NCBI RefSeq assembly: GCF_003086295.3
Contig: NC_092048.1
Coordinates: forward strand, 377,001-441,000
DNA from: Arachis hypogaea
Taxonomy: Eukaryota; Streptophyta; Magnoliopsida; Fabales; Fabaceae
Length of the DNA stretch: 64,000 bases
Reading direction: 5' to 3'
In this document: positions 11,470 to 22,856 of the stretch, piece after piece
Position numbering within the stretch: position 1 is the first letter of the stretch
Layout: each line of letters starts with the position of its first letter
Position numbers and translations under genes: made by a program
The notes under the pieces: model-generated
Database searches by the model: none
Told to the model about the DNA's origin: nothing
Seen by the model: the letters and a program-made list of their open reading frames with translations, nothing else

Positions 11470-12259
11470 ATGGCTCAGATTGAAATAAAATCTGGTGCAT
11501 TGGTTACTTTGCAAGAGCTAAACCATTCGTCGCCATTTTTCAAGCAAGGAGCGTCGCTCAGAGTAACCGGAAAGTGAGTGGTGCAACTCTAATTGTACTT
11601 CTTGTGGGAATTTTCACCATAGTAATGACAGGAAATATTTCAGATGATGTTAAAATTCCATGCCATTTGAGTTTTGCCATAGTTTCATTGATCCTGGATC
11701 TCTTGTTCCTAAAACTATTTTGCCTTGGTTATTTGTGTAGCATCAAATTTGAGGATGTGAGTAATGTAGCATTATTTTTGGATTAATAAAAAATTGATGT
11801 ATGATTAACATTTTGTATATACTTTAAAATCTCACCACCGGCAATGATGGTAGCAAATAATCGTTCGTTAACATATTTTAAGCTTCCTACAGGTTGCAGG
11901 AATACACATTAGAGACAGCCTTAGCAACAATCGTTGATGGTAGTGATTTCTTGAAAGTTAATACCGAACATCTGAGGGATCTTACCTTCAAAGTTGGTTC
12001 TATCTACCAATTCATTGGTGAGCTTCAAATCCGATCCGAGAATAATGAGGTATGCTCTTCTTAAAAATGGATCAGCACATTGAACACATTCACCATAGAA
12101 TGCGCGATTGAGAATGTTGTTCTTTGTTTCTTGGTGCAGGGAGTTTTGCAGGCTCGTGTCGGTAGAAACGTTGATGGGATCGATCTCAATCTTTATCATC
12201 AGTCACTGCTGCTTCTAAGACAGTTTCAGGCCAACCATCTCAACAATCCAGCAAGTTAA
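11470..12259 (+). CDS. TEN1: CST complex subunit TEN1
   Basis: TEN1 joins STN1 and CTC1 in the CST complex, which binds single-stranded telomeric DNA and supports C-strand fill-in and replication restart in the nucleus. Three coding exons (11470-11573, 11893-12049, 12140-12259) give 126 aa, the size of plant TEN1. Recognisable blocks are ALVTLQELNHSSPFFKQGAS near the start, LRVTGKLQEYTLETA, the TFKVGSIYQFIGEL strand of the OB fold, and near the end QARVGRNVDGIDLNLYHQ. A CT-rich untranslated exon (about 10790-11010), with donor near 11011 and acceptor near 11430, suggests a 5' UTR intron; the ATG follows 40 bp later. In Arabidopsis TEN1 (MDO1) loss causes telomere damage and meristem disorganisation. 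A PPR gene follows on the same strand. Confidence 0.9.
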
Positions 12260-12847
12260 CTTTCGTAGGATATTTGCTGGCACAAACTGTCATAAATCAC
12301 TAATTTAAATGTAACTTTTTTTCCCTCTTAAAATGATGTAAGGTTGTTCCTTGGAATATATTCATGTCAATATTTTTGTCACTTTGAGATACTTATGTAA
12401 GAGCATTTCTATGTGATTTCAAGAGAATGGTATGAACATTATATATTGCTCATCATGTGAACAGAAATTTTCACAAGGTTCATTACTTTTGGTTGCTCAA
12501 TGGCACATGCTGCACATCAGATCAAAGGGTGTTTTAACCTTCAAATGGGAAAAAATTTCAAGTTATCAACAAAGTGAATTAATATTTTTTTTAAAAAATA
12601 ATTGGAAATAATTATGACCAACCTCAATCGTTACTGAAAGTCTGAAAGGATTAAAGGAATATGTTTTTTTTTTTTTTTATAATTTATTTAAATATTCAAA
12701 CTATTGTTCTCTGCAGTGCTACATATTCCATAACTATTCCAATACCAAAGTTCCTATTTTCATGGCTTGATTTTGTTGACAAACCTCTTGCTTTCTCAAA
12801 TGGTGTAGCATATATACATTATTCTCTTTTGAAGACATAGCAAAGAA
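12260..12847. other. TEN1 3' flank and PPR promoter
   Basis: AT-rich; TEN1 3' UTR and the short promoter of the PPR gene presumably share this stretch. No extra gene seen. Confidence 0.5.
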
Positions 12848-14398
12848 ATGCATGGCGTGTCTCGTAGAGTTCAACAATTTTTGGTCCCAAAACCTCACAA
12901 AAAAGAATCTTTCTCTTACACAGACCTCTTGAACCTTTGTAAAACCACCAATTGCATAAAACAGACGCATGCGCAGATTGTTGTTAATGGCCACGAACAA
13001 AACCCATTTGTCACAACTAAGCTAGTAGACAGGTATACCCAATTAAGCTCCAACCTTGAATATGCACGCAAGGTGTTTGACACTTTGTCCGAAAGAGATG
13101 TTTTCTGTTGGAACGTGCTCATCAAGGGATATGCCAACATGGGTCCTTTTGTTGAGGCCATAAAGGTTTATGATGAGATGCACACGAGTGGCACCACCCC
13201 GAATCGCTATACTTATCCTTTTGCACTCAAGGCATGTGCTGCTGAGAGGGATTTCCATAAGGGTAGAGTGATTCATGGGCATGTTGTGAAGTGTGGGTTG
13301 GACTTGGACTTGTTCGTTGCCAATGGCCTCATTGCGTTTTATGCGAAGTGTCAGGAAGTTGAAGTGTCTAGAAGAGTGTTTGATAAGATGCCTCAACGCG
13401 ACATTGTTAGTTGGAATTCAATGATCTCAGGGTATGCCACAAATGGATATGTGGATGATGCAATCTTGCTGTTCTATGACATGTTGAGGGATGGTGATAT
13501 CAGTGCTCCAGATAATGCCACCTTTGTGACTATTCTCCCTGCATTTGCTCAGGCTGCGGATGTTCAAGCCGGATATTGGATTCATTCTTATATTGTCAAG
13601 ATAGGGATGAATCTTGATGCTGCTATAGCTAGTGGTCTTATATCATTGTACTCGAATTGTGGCTACATTCGCATGGCAAGAGCAATCTTTGACCGGGTTT
13701 CTGATAGAAATGTCATTGTGTGGAATGCTATAATTAGATGCTATGGAATGCATGGTCTTGCGGAGGAAGCACTCAGCATGTTTCAGCAATTAGTTGAGTC
13801 AAGCGTGAAGCCGGATGGTGTTTTATTTTTGTGCTTGTTATCTGCTTGCAGTCATGCAGGTTTGCTCGAACAAGGCTGGCACCTTTTTCAGTCCATGGAA
13901 ACCTATGGTGTCAAGAAAAGCGAGGCGCATTATGCTTGCATTGTGGATCTATTAGGCAGAGCTGGGGATTTGAATAAAGCATTGGAGATTATCCAAACTA
14001 TGCCTATTCAACCGGGGAAGAATGTTTACGGTGCCTTACTCGGTGCTTCTAGAATACACAAAAACATGGAGCTTGCTGAATTTGCCGCAGAGAAATTGTT
14101 AGTTTTGGACCCCAACAATGCGGGGCGCTATGTGATTCTAGCACAGATGTATGAAGATGCAGGAAGATGGGAGGATGCAGCTAGAGTGAGGAAAGTAATC
14201 AAGGAGAAAGAAATCAAGAAGCCAATTGGGTATAGTTCTGTGGAGCTTGAATCAGGTCACCAAAAATTTGGGGTAAATGATGAAACACACGCATTTACAA
14301 CACAAATATTTGAAACTCTGCTAAGTTTAGATAGGATCATGGGGAAAGAAGCTAGCATTCATTGGGATTCCATTTTAGTGGAAAACAGTGTATGCTAG
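12848..14398 (+). CDS. Pentatricopeptide repeat protein, PLS class, E/E+ subgroup
   Basis: PLS-class PPR proteins bind organellar transcripts one base per repeat and mostly specify C-to-U editing sites in plastids or mitochondria. The 516-aa frame is intronless, as usual. P, L and S repeats run from about residue 50 to 400: RDVFCWNVLIKGYANMG, PNRYTYPFALKACA, RDIVSWNSMISGYATNG, RNVIVWNAIIRCYGMHG and KPDGVLFLCLLSACSHAG. They are followed by the E domain (KNVYGALLGASRIHKN ... ELAEFAAEKLLVLDP) and an E+ tail (KKPIGYSSVELESGHQKFGV). There is no DYW deaminase domain, so editing would need a DYW partner in trans. The N-terminus is basic and Gln-rich and could target an organelle. No frameshift is seen and codon use is ordinary. 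The exact orthologue and RNA target cannot be assigned. Confidence 0.92.
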   Translation: MHGVSRRVQQFLVPKPHKKESFSYTDLLNLCKTTNCIKQTHAQIVVNGHEQNPFVTTKLVDRYTQLSSNLEYARKVFDTLSERDVFCWNVLIKGYANMGPFVEAIKVYDEMHTSGTTPNRYTYPFALKACAAERDFHKGRVIHGHVVKCGLDLDLFVANGLIAFYAKCQEVEVSRRVFDKMPQRDIVSWNSMISGYATNGYVDDAILLFYDMLRDGDISAPDNATFVTILPAFAQAADVQAGYWIHSYIVKIGMNLDAAIASGLISLYSNCGYIRMARAIFDRVSDRNVIVWNAIIRCYGMHGLAEEALSMFQQLVESSVKPDGVLFLCLLSACSHAGLLEQGWHLFQSMETYGVKKSEAHYACIVDLLGRAGDLNKALEIIQTMPIQPGKNVYGALLGASRIHKNMELAEFAAEKLLVLDPNNAGRYVILAQMYEDAGRWEDAARVRKVIKEKEIKKPIGYSSVELESGHQKFGVNDETHAFTTQIFETLLSLDRIMGKEASIHWDSILVENSVC

Positions 14399-14859
14399 CA
14401 CTTTTATGTGATTCTTTTCCAAGCTGATTACTGGAATAATTTACAAAATAACAACAATTTACATGCCTAGCTTTAACATTTTTATGAATGTTAGTTTTAT
14501 AGTTGAGCTTTTGTTCTCAGATCTCACATGAAAGTTTTAGTTGAAGCTTATATTTGCTTGATCAAGTGCATATCACTTAGTTACAAAAGTCCAAACCAAA
14601 ACTTGCTTGAAAGTTAAGGCTGCAATAAACAACTAAAAACACTTTAAAGATGAAATTCTGCAACTCAAAGTGATTCAACTAAACCTCTGAATCAAGCCCC
14701 TATAATGTTTTTCAAACCAAATTCCACTCTACAGACCTATAAAATTATACTAAACAAGTATCAACATTTTCTTTTTCAATAAACTTTGCATCTGGCAATC
14801 AGAAATATCATAAAAACCCATGATAGCATTTAACTTCAAGGATAATTGTAATAAAGTTG

Positions 14860-14896
<37 letters not shown>
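14399..14896. other. Converging 3' flanks of PPR and minus-strand genes
   Basis: No further gene. Contains a (CA)13 tract (14861-14886) running into (TA)n, at the 3' end of the minus-strand gene. Confidence 0.6.

Positions 14897-14897
<1 letters not shown>
14861..14897. repeat. Compound (CA)n(TA)n microsatellite
   Basis: Thirteen CA units followed by about six TA units, overlapping the end of the minus-strand 179-aa gene at its stop codon. Confidence 0.95.
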
Positions 14898-15436
14898 TAA
14901 CACCTTTTAGTAATTGTAACATCAAAATCACTCAGTGACCCTCTACCACTTTTAAACTTCTTCATGGCACCCAATGATGGTGCTGCTATTACCTGTGAAT
15001 TTTCTTGTGCCTTCTCTTCTAACACAAACCCTTTATTCCCACCACTTTGCTTTTGACCCTTGAAGATCCAAAGAAGAACCTTGCCCTTCTTTTCTTCACA
15101 TGGAACATCATCATTCCTTTTGGTTATAATAGTCTCTTCAACCCTTTTCTGTTTGAGGGCCATTCTCTTCTTCTTGCACTTAACTTCTCCCATGCATGAT
15201 ACCTTAGGAGATGATGGTTCATTATTTGACCTAAAGCTTGCACTCCTATGCTTTCTTCTAACTTCCTTTGGAACTATTGAAACCTTGAATCCATGGTGTG
15301 ATCTACAACCCCTTTTGGATACACTATTGTTGGGACTCATTGTTGGATTTTGAAGGGCCATTGAAGCTACTACAGGTTGTGTAAGAAAAAACTTGAACAA
15401 CTTGTTCTTCAATTTGGAAATTTTCTCCATCATCAT
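14897..15436 (-). CDS. Basic plant protein with SPKVSCMG motif (syringolide-induced 14-1-1-like)
   Basis: A 179-aa intronless frame starting with MMMEKISKLKNKLFKF. It is Lys/Arg/Ser-rich and lacks a membrane segment. The stretch EPSSPKVSCMGEVKCKKK at about residues 73-90 resembles the signature of a small plant family that includes soybean syringolide-induced protein 14-1-1. That similarity is from memory and the molecular role is unknown. Near the C-terminus GKVLLWIFKG and SLGAMKKFKSGRGSLSDFDV look conserved in spacing with that family. Three consecutive ATGs open the frame and any may be used. It converges on the PPR gene. Judged a real gene from length, motif and coherent amino-acid composition in AT-rich surroundings. 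Confidence 0.7.
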
Positions 15437-16319
15437 GAAGAGTGGCTACAGAATTTTGACACTAACACAGATTTTGAGAATTTCAAGAGTTTTTTTTTTT
15501 TTTTTTGGGTTAATGATTATGCAAGAGATATAGATAAGAATTAATAAGGCATGTATATAGAGAATTTTTGGAGTAATTGAAAGTGATATTTGAATTTTTG
15601 AATATTTGCTAATTAGAAACTGAATAGGGATGGATTATTAAGAAATAATTTGGTTGACATTAATCAAGGGATGGTGGCGTACTATATAGATTTATTGGGA
15701 ATTTTCAAAGAGTTGGGAAGAACAGAGAAGGAGCACATGCATCAGGAAAAGATAAAGAAGTATATATATCATTGAATTTTTTTTCCCTAAAGGATTGATT
15801 TTGATTTGTAAATGGAATTATTTGCTTTAAATGTTACAAATTAAAAGTTCATTTGACTTTCAATATCTTATTTATCTTGAGTATTTATTGAAATTCAATT
15901 CGAATTTGATTTGAGTCTATGGAATTTAATTACGTTTTAATGTTTGTTATAAATAATTTGACTATAATTTTAAAATCGTGATCTCGTAATTTTATCATTC
16001 AATGCAGCACTTGTTTGAGATTAAGAAAATGAAGTTTATTTGTAATGCAATCCGGTCGGTTCTTTCCCTATTCTAAATATAAACTTTGATTTTAAATTAA
16101 AATCAGCTACCTTATCTTATACACATATATTATTTAACTCATTTTTAATATATATATATATATATATATATTTATTTATTTATTTATTGTATAATTAATT
16201 AAATTCGTGACTAATTTTTTATGTATTCATGATATGGTTATATTTGTTTAAATTAAATTCAATTTTAATGATTTTTTTATCTATCAAAAGTTATATATAT
16301 ATGCGCTATATATACACAA

Positions 16320-16440
16320 AAAAATTAGTTACTATATAGAATATATATTAAAATATAAAATACACATTAAAAATAAATTTAAAAAATATATTTTTATATA
16401 AATACATGGTAATAAATTTAGTGGTTAATTTTTAACATAC
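16320..16440. repeat. Dispersed AT-rich repeat, copy 2
   Basis: AAAAATTAGTTACTATATAG ... ATTAAAATATAAAATACAC ... AAATTTAGTGGTTAATTTTT; same layout as 2931-3075. Confidence 0.5.
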
Positions 16441-16519
16441 CCATAACATTTTTGTTTTTTATATCATATCTATTGTTAATGTTATGACTTGTGATGTTAG
16501 TATAAAATTTTTTAAATTA

Positions 16520-16672
16520 AAATAGATATATACTAAAATTAGTCATTAAATTTAATCTTTAGTATAAAATATATATTAAATATAAAATACATATTAAAAA
16601 TAAATTAAATTATATATATTTATATACAAATATATAATAACTAATTTTAAAAATTAATTTTAGTGCACAAAT
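16520..16672. repeat. Dispersed AT-rich repeat, copy 3
   Basis: ATATATACTAAAATTAGTCA ... CTAATTTTAAAAATTAATTT TAGTGCAC (split here for length): imperfect inverted ends and the same internal TATAAAATATATATTAAA core. Confidence 0.5.
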
Positions 16673-16837
16673 AGTATTTTTAAACAATTTTATGTACTAT
16701 TATTGTAATAACCCATGGTTTAATATATGTTATCTCATTAATTACAATTTACTTGAGTCAAACATGATTAAATATCTATCTACTCAAAATTATTAATTTT
16801 AATTAAAGAAGTTCATTGAATGTGTGATTATACTATG

Positions 16838-16968
16838 TGTACACTAAAATCAATTATTAACTATTAGTATAAAATATATATTAGAATATAAATATATATT
16901 AAAAGTAAATTAAACTACACATATATTTATATATAAATACATTAGTAACTGATTTTAGTATACGAATA
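16838..16968. repeat. Dispersed AT-rich repeat, copy 4
   Basis: TGTACACTAAAATCAATTAT on the left and ACTGATTTTAGTATACGAAT on the right form inverted ends of about 16 bp. Confidence 0.55.
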
Positions 16969-17249
16969 AATTTCTCACAAAATGAAATAGATTTTTTAAC
17001 AAATAGATCGTATTATCTTAAAATAAAAATGTTAAAAACTGAAATGTCTTTTTTTTAGACAAGGGAGCTTTGTCTATTGTAAAAATGGACAAGGTTAGGT
17101 TGGATCTTTATACTCTATAAATCAATTTAATTTTTTTAATCTAATAATTTAAAAATATATTTTAACCTATATTTTTAAATATTGATAGCTAATTAATAGT
17201 TAAAAATAATATATTCTGGTAACAATTAAAAAACAAAAATACTATTCGT

Positions 17250-17335
17250 ATTATCGTATATCAAAATTAATTATTAAAATCAGCTATCAATGTATTTATA
17301 TATAAATACATATATAGTTTAATTCATTTTTAAGG
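17250..17335. repeat. Dispersed AT-rich repeat, partial copy
   Basis: Only the left end (CAAAATTAATTATTAAAATC) and part of the core remain. It runs into a unit (GGAATGCTAGGGGATCAG ... GGCCATCAATTAACCATC) whose relative occurs near 38195-38330. Confidence 0.4.
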
Positions 17336-18154
17336 AATGCTAGGGGATCAGTAAGTTTCGTAATTTATGGCCATCAATTAACCATCATTAGTATTTTTAA
17401 TGATGTAGAATTACATCTAATGGTATAGAATTTCAGGGAATGGATCCTCTCTAGTGGAAAAAAAAACTGGATCCTCTCTAGTTTCTCCAGTGTAGGATCT
17501 CACCCTTTATTGTTCTCTCTCTTCTATTTAATTTTGGTCCCACTTATAAAATTAAAGGTGAAAGATCACACTTTATTCTCTCAAATGTTAAAAAAAAATA
17601 GAGAGGATCCATTTCCGTAAAATTACTCACTTTCTTTTTTATAATTAAATGCTGACCAAATTTTAATAAAAATACTAATCTACTAAATTTTCTTTTTATT
17701 TTTAATATATATTTATATTTTAATATATATATATATATATCAATAACTAATTTTAGTATATATATAACAAAATCCATTAAAAAATTATAGCAATTTGGTG
17801 TCTCAATTATAGCAATTTAGTAGAGGCTTTTCTCTTGAACTTGGTATAATAGTGACAGTAACATAGTAACACGTACCAAAAAGAATAACAATCTGACAAG
17901 TAATCACTCATCATTATTCATCAATAATCATACCACCCCCAGAGTCAGAGAAACCCAAGGATGAAAGCACACAGAATCACATTCTCATCAAAATCTCTCT
18001 CTCTCTCAGTCACATTGTCAACGAAAATCATTTGAAAATTCTCCACCTTCCCTCTACTTTCTCATCTTTCTCTCTCTACATACAAATATAAAACACCACG
18101 CGCCTTCATTTCCAGATCTTACATACTTCTCAGCTCTCTCTCTCAATAATAATA

Positions 18155-20846
18155 ATGGCGAAGCCAAGGTACTCGAGGTTTCAGCCTGCTCGCAAAACGA
18201 CGTCGTCCTCCTCCATGATCCTCACCTCACTCCTCATCTTCACATTCCTTGTTTTGATCCTTCTGGCGCTCGGAATCCTCTCCATTCCAACCGCCTCAAA
18301 CCACCACGTTTCAAAACCCAACGACCTCACTCACATCGCTCATAACACTCTCCACACGTACGTAATCATCATAGCTAGCTACCGCTCCTTCCAATTCATC
18401 TTCATCGTTTCGTTTTCAAACTTGTTCGCTTTCTCTGTTTTCTGTTCTGATTGCAGAGGCGAAGACGACGATGGCAATGGAGAACACTGGATTGAAGTAG
18501 TTTCTTGGGAGCCTCGTGCTTTTATCTATCATAATTTTCTGGTTAGTCCACAAAAACTTTCTCTTTTTTTTTGGCGGTCAACTTTTTTGTTATTTCTCAT
18601 AATATCTCAGTCCTTGGTGAGCCGCGGATCTGAGCTACATTTAAAGATTTTATATTGGTCAATTATTATTGCGTGTATAAGACGAGATTTGAATTCTCCA
18701 CCATTACTTGAGTGAACAAGTGAGATGACCATTCGACTAACCAAGTTGGCGATTCAAGCTATCACTTCAGTAGTTTGATGTTTATATATGGATTGGGGAC
18801 TGAGTTGACTTGATGCCAATTTTAGATTTTGAGGGATAAAGAACTAACTTGCATTTGTATTTTGTAATTTGTTTCAGCTTATTTTTTACCTCTAAAATTA
18901 CTTTTTATACTGAAAAAAAAAACGATTTTCATATATGATTAGGATCAAATTAAAAAATAATTAGGATTTTTCAAAATGCTAGTTTTGAGATTTTTTTTTT
19001 TTGGTTGGTAGAAGCTGAAATAGTAGCTTTTCGGAAAAATCAGTGTGGATTAAAGGAACACAATTTTGTTTATGTTAGCATAAGATTGAGATCAATGAAA
19101 ATGCGTGTAAATGAATTGGTATCGATCCATGTAAGAGATGAATGTAATGGTTGATGGAAGGTTTTTGTTTATTGTTGTTTAGTAGGGGAGTGTAAAATCA
19201 GATTCAAAAATCACTTCTGCAATATATGAGTGATTATAACTCATCAAGATGTTATTTCTGGAATCTGAATCTACCTTTGACTTTTGGCATAATGTGTCTA
19301 TACTGTGTTAAATTATTGTCTAAGGTGCATGCTCTATTGTAGTATTAATGTAATGTAATACACTATTGCAATCTATACACTTTCCAAGTACTGAAACTTA
19401 GCTGATTAATCTGAGCAGACCAAAGCAGAATGTGAATATCTAATCAATATAGCCAAGCCAAATATGCATAAGTCATCCGTTGTAGATAGTACAACTGGGA
19501 AGAGTAAAGACAGCAGGTTAGATATCGAAAATAAATATCCGTTTCTTGTTTATGTTTCCCTTGACACTCTCCGATGCTGAACCTTATTTGAACAAATTCC
19601 TTTTTTCGTTCAGAGTAAGGACAAGCTCTGGTACTTTTCTAGCCAGAGGACGTGATAAAGTTGTGAGGAATATAGAGAAGAGAATTGCTGATTTTACTTT
19701 TATACCTATAGGTATGTATTCTCATCTATGACCTCCTTTTTTGTATGATTTTTCATTGTTTGGTGAAATTAAATCAATGATTTGATTTTACTTAAAATAA
19801 CATATGTGTATTAGCTCTAGACTCTACCACTCCCACATGTTTTGTGTCCCTCTATCTGGACTGTGGTGCTAAAATTAATGTTATTCTTCATTGGTGTGCT
19901 TGAAGAAACCATAACATAAACAATGTTTCATATTATACAGAGCAGGGTGAAGGACTTCAAGTTCTCCACTATGAAGTTGGACAAAAGTATGAGCCTCATT
20001 ATGACTACTTTTTGGATGAATTTAACACACAGAACGGGGGCCAGCGTATAGCGACAGTACTGATGTACCTGTAAGTGAATTTAGTTGCTGATTAACTTCA
20101 ATTCTTCATGGATATGAAGACAGATGTTAAAGCTGCATGCTTTTTGGTTCTCATGATACAGCTCAGATGTTGAAGAAGGGGGTGAGACTGTGTTCCCAGC
20201 TGCCAAGGGAAATATCAGCTCTGTGCCATGGTGGAATGAGCTTTCCGAGTGTGGAAAGAAAGGTCTTTCAATTAAGCCGAAGAGGGGGGATGCTTTGCTT
20301 TTTTGGAGCATGAAGCCTGATGCAACTTTAGACCCATCAAGTTTGCATGGTTAGTTTCTCTTGTTATCATCACGGTCATCATTGTAAGGATTAATTATTA
20401 TGGTTAATTACACTTTATTCCCTTAAATTTATCCTATGTTTACTTTAGTCCCTAATGTGCAAATCAATTCCTTAAACTTTCCTAAATGTGGATTTTGCTC
20501 AAAATAAGTGCACTATATATACCCGTTTGAACTTTTGGTTATCTGGAAATGCCTTCCCTGAACTTTTCATGTTATTCAACTTTTGTTAGAAAATTGTCAC
20601 ATTAAGGAAGTTTGGAAGGTTGATTTGTAAATCAACAAAGTTCAGAGGATAAAATGCAATTAATTCCAAGTATTATTGAGCTGCTAGTTTTATCAACAAG
20701 CTTTCTCTTTTGTAGAAGATAAACTAACAACTACAAGCTTCTTTGTTTCTATACAACAATTTTTTCTAGGTGGTTGTCCAGTGATTAAGGGTGATAAATG
20801 GTCGTGCACCAAATGGATGCGTATCAATGAATACAAAATAAATTAA
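18155..20846 (+). CDS. Prolyl 4-hydroxylase, type II membrane protein (P4H10/P4H3-like)
   Basis: Fe(II)/2-oxoglutarate-dependent enzyme hydroxylating prolines of cell-wall glycoproteins (extensins, AGPs) in ER/Golgi. Seven exons (18155-18357, 18457-18541, 19419-19516, 19614-19711, 19941-20070, 20162-20349, 20770-20846) with phase-compatible GT-AG borders give 292 aa. A short basic cytosolic tail (MAKPRYSRFQPARK) precedes one membrane segment at about 21-45. The lumenal catalytic domain has the iron ligands His181 and Asp183 (EPHYDYF) and His267 (SLHGG), with Lys277 (GDKW) ten residues later as the 2-oxoglutarate ligand. TSSGTFLARGRD, GLQVLHYEVGQKYEPHYDYF and LSIKPKRGDALLFWS are characteristic blocks. 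Translation from exon 1 into intron 1 gives a longer but meaningless frame. Intron 2 holds a decayed antisense SINE and intron 6 a possible MITE. Confidence 0.93.
18600..18750 (-). mobile_element. Degraded tRNA-derived SINE in P4H intron 2
   Basis: On the minus strand the head CCAACTTGGTTAGTCGAATGG and later TTTAAATGTAGCTCAGATCC and CCAAGGACT correspond piece by piece to the intact SINE at 22036-22225, with substitutions and internal changes (box B reads GAATTCAAATCTC). No clear duplication remains. It lies within about 60 bp of the intron's 5' splice site. Confidence 0.65.
20400..20675. repeat. Possible MITE in P4H intron 6
   Basis: GGTTAATTACACTTTATTCCC on the left roughly mirrors GGATAAAATGCAATTAATTCC on the right, with further partial mirroring (CAAATCAATTCCTTAAAC and GGTTGATTTGTAAATC). 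Non-coding. Confidence 0.35.
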
Positions 20847-22017
20847 ATATACCACAGGTAAATTTCCTCTAGTTTCTTGTAGTACTAACATAAACATAAA
20901 TCTGCAGTTGAGGCTATGGTAAAATTGTTCCTCAGAGTTTGAAAATGAAAATTCAACCCTAAACCATTCTTAAAAAGGGTGTCGAATTAGTCTTTCGATA
21001 CAAAATCTATGCATGTATGGAAGGATTAAAATGTTAACTTTTCCATAATGTTGAAGGATCTAATCAGGGAATGTTGATGGACGAATTTGTCAATTTTCAA
21101 TGGCAAGGGGCTACTTTGTCCTACAAACATGAGATTGGAGGTTTATTTTCTTTTATTTATTGAAATTAATATGGTAGTTATTGCTATTCATCTGGCAGGT
21201 TGATTAACTTCTCTAGGCCTTCTCTCTGAGTTCATTGATGCTAATGTTGTACCAAATCATAGTCTGAGCTAAAAATATCTGATGATCATGCTTTCACAGC
21301 TGAAAAGAAATGTTATTTACTGAATGATGCGGCATCCCTCTGTAATTTTTTGGTTCTTGTAACGTACCTCAAACTAATTCCTTTTAGGTACCCCTTTTTC
21401 AGTTGTATTATTATTAGTAAATATTTAATAAGTTTTTACATATACATATTTGTGAATTTGCAAGACAATAATATATTGACTGAGTATATTACCAGAACTA
21501 TCTATACCCAGAGTTCAATTTAGTTACCTTATTCATTGAAAGGCCACTATTGAGAGGGACTTATATTGCAAAAATATTTGTGATTTATGCTCATTGTGCA
21601 GTGATGATTTTGTCATAGGATGGATTCTGGCTTTTTGGATGCCCATAAATGCTCCTTAGTAAATAAGGAGTGTCACATTTTTTTGTTAATTAAATAAATT
21701 TTAATTTTTTATTAATTATATTAATGTTTCAGAGTTAAAAGAATAATTTGCTAATTAAGTTAGAAATTTTTTTATAAGGTTATAAAAAAAATAAAAGTTC
21801 AAGACTAGTTATTTGTTTGTTGTTACCTTTTAAGGTCATTTTAAAGGAGCATGCAGTTTCGTTTCTCTTACCTTTTCAGACCACCTTTTATTTTTGTCAA
21901 TGAATATCTTCTGGGCTCATCTATATCTTACATTTTACACTATTTAGAGTCTATATAGGATTGGGCTTCATATTTGTGAGTATGGATTACATGATTGAGC
22001 TGCATATCTGTGGGTAT
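20847..22017. other. Intergenic region downstream of P4H
   Basis: P4H 3' UTR and flank. The 20930-21130 stretch (TTGTTCCTCAGAGTTTGAAAAT ... GGGGCTACTTTGTCC) resembles common 'remaining-expense' type plant repeats but ends could not be set. No gene seen. Confidence 0.4.
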
Positions 22018-22035
22018 AACAGTGCTAGATATTAG

Positions 22036-22225
22036 CCAAGTTGGGTTGGTCTAGTGGTTAGCTCACTAGTCCGCTTAAGCAAGTGTCGGGGGTTCGAATC
22101 CGCCTTGTGCATACAGCAACTCATTGGCCAGCGGCAAACCCTTAAATGGAGCTCAGTACCGCGACGGATTAGTCCTTGACCTGCCGGGTTAGGGGATACT
22201 GTGGGAAACAAAAAAAAAAAAAAAA
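22036..22225 (+). mobile_element. Full-length tRNA-derived SINE with target-site duplications
   Basis: The body begins CCAAGTTGGGTTGG, contains Pol III box A TGGTCTAGTGG (22047-22057) and box B GGTTCGAATCC (22091-22101), then a tRNA-unrelated region and a poly-A tail. CAGTGCTAGATATTAG is directly repeated on both sides (22020-22035 and 22226-22241), a perfect 16-bp duplication. This shows recent LINE-machinery-driven insertion. The perfect duplication and intact promoter boxes contrast with the eroded copy at 18600-18750. Confidence 0.92.
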
Positions 22226-22241
22226 CAGTGCTAGATATTAG

Positions 22242-22856
22242 AACAAGAAAAAAAAATAAACTACTAAAAATTGATGTGATTGACAAAATAACTCCAAAAA
22301 ATAATAACAACAAATAAATTCTCGAAATATTATATATATATTTAAAATAAAAGGTTTTAGAGGAAAAATTTTAATAAAAGTTTTTATAAATATTATTAAA
22401 TAATTTTTTAAATTTAGTTATTTTATGTTAAGTGAATTTTTAAATTTTTTTAAAAAAATAAAATATCTAAAAATTAATTTTTGCTCTAAATTTTTTATAT
22501 ATTTTTTAAATATTTATTCAAATGTTAAGACATAAATTCAGATGAAATAGATAAATATTTGATTTCATTCGGTATAGAGAAAGTATACTTGGCTTTCTTT
22601 TACTAATCTGTCACTCTTTTAAAATTAATTACTCATATGCACCTTTTTTCACGGTGCAATTTTTTTTTTTTTCAAGTCCTAATCGTAACTGAGAAGCACT
22701 GAAGCGTCTAACGCATGCAACGAAGTCCCTAGTGGCTCGCCGCCAACAGCCCCTTCTTTCTTTCTCCTTTAACTCTTCAGTACTTTACCCTAATTCTAGC
22801 TTTTTGCTGCCGCAGCACCACCGCACAGTCGTGATCTCGTTGTTCGATCAGAGAGA
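22242..22856. other. Promoter side of the kelch-like gene
   Basis: AT-rich until about 22660, then a less AT-rich leader with CT-rich stretches (TTCTTTCTTTCTCC) up to the ATG. No other gene. Confidence 0.5.

Larger units (their letters stand above)
15437..17950. other. Long AT-rich intergenic region with several repeat copies
   Basis: No coding sequence. It includes the promoter of the minus-strand gene (15437-15800), a poly-T tract near 15490, TA repeats near 16149-16171, several members of the dispersed ACTAAAATTAG family, and a cluster around 17440-17625 where GGATCCTCTCTAG is repeated directly and then inverted (AGAGAGGATCC), suggesting small nested insertions. Confidence 0.55.

Noticed and set aside
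11921..12199. Minus-strand frame of 92 codons over TEN1
   Set aside because: Shadow of TEN1 exons 2-3 and an intron; no independent coding signal.
12734..13396. Three minus-strand frames over the PPR gene
   Set aside because: They mirror the PPR coding strand and match no protein pattern.
15060..15353. 97-aa hydrophobic plus-strand frame
   Set aside because: Shadow of the 179-aa minus-strand gene; Lys/Arg codons read backwards give Leu/Phe/Ser.
18155..18715. 186-aa open frame continuing past P4H exon 1
   Set aside because: It reads through a good GT donor (18358) into intron sequence; homology resumes only after the AG at 18456.
22036..22101. Possible tRNA gene (A and B boxes)
   Set aside because: The boxes belong to the head of a SINE with poly-A tail and duplications; the cloverleaf is not sustained.
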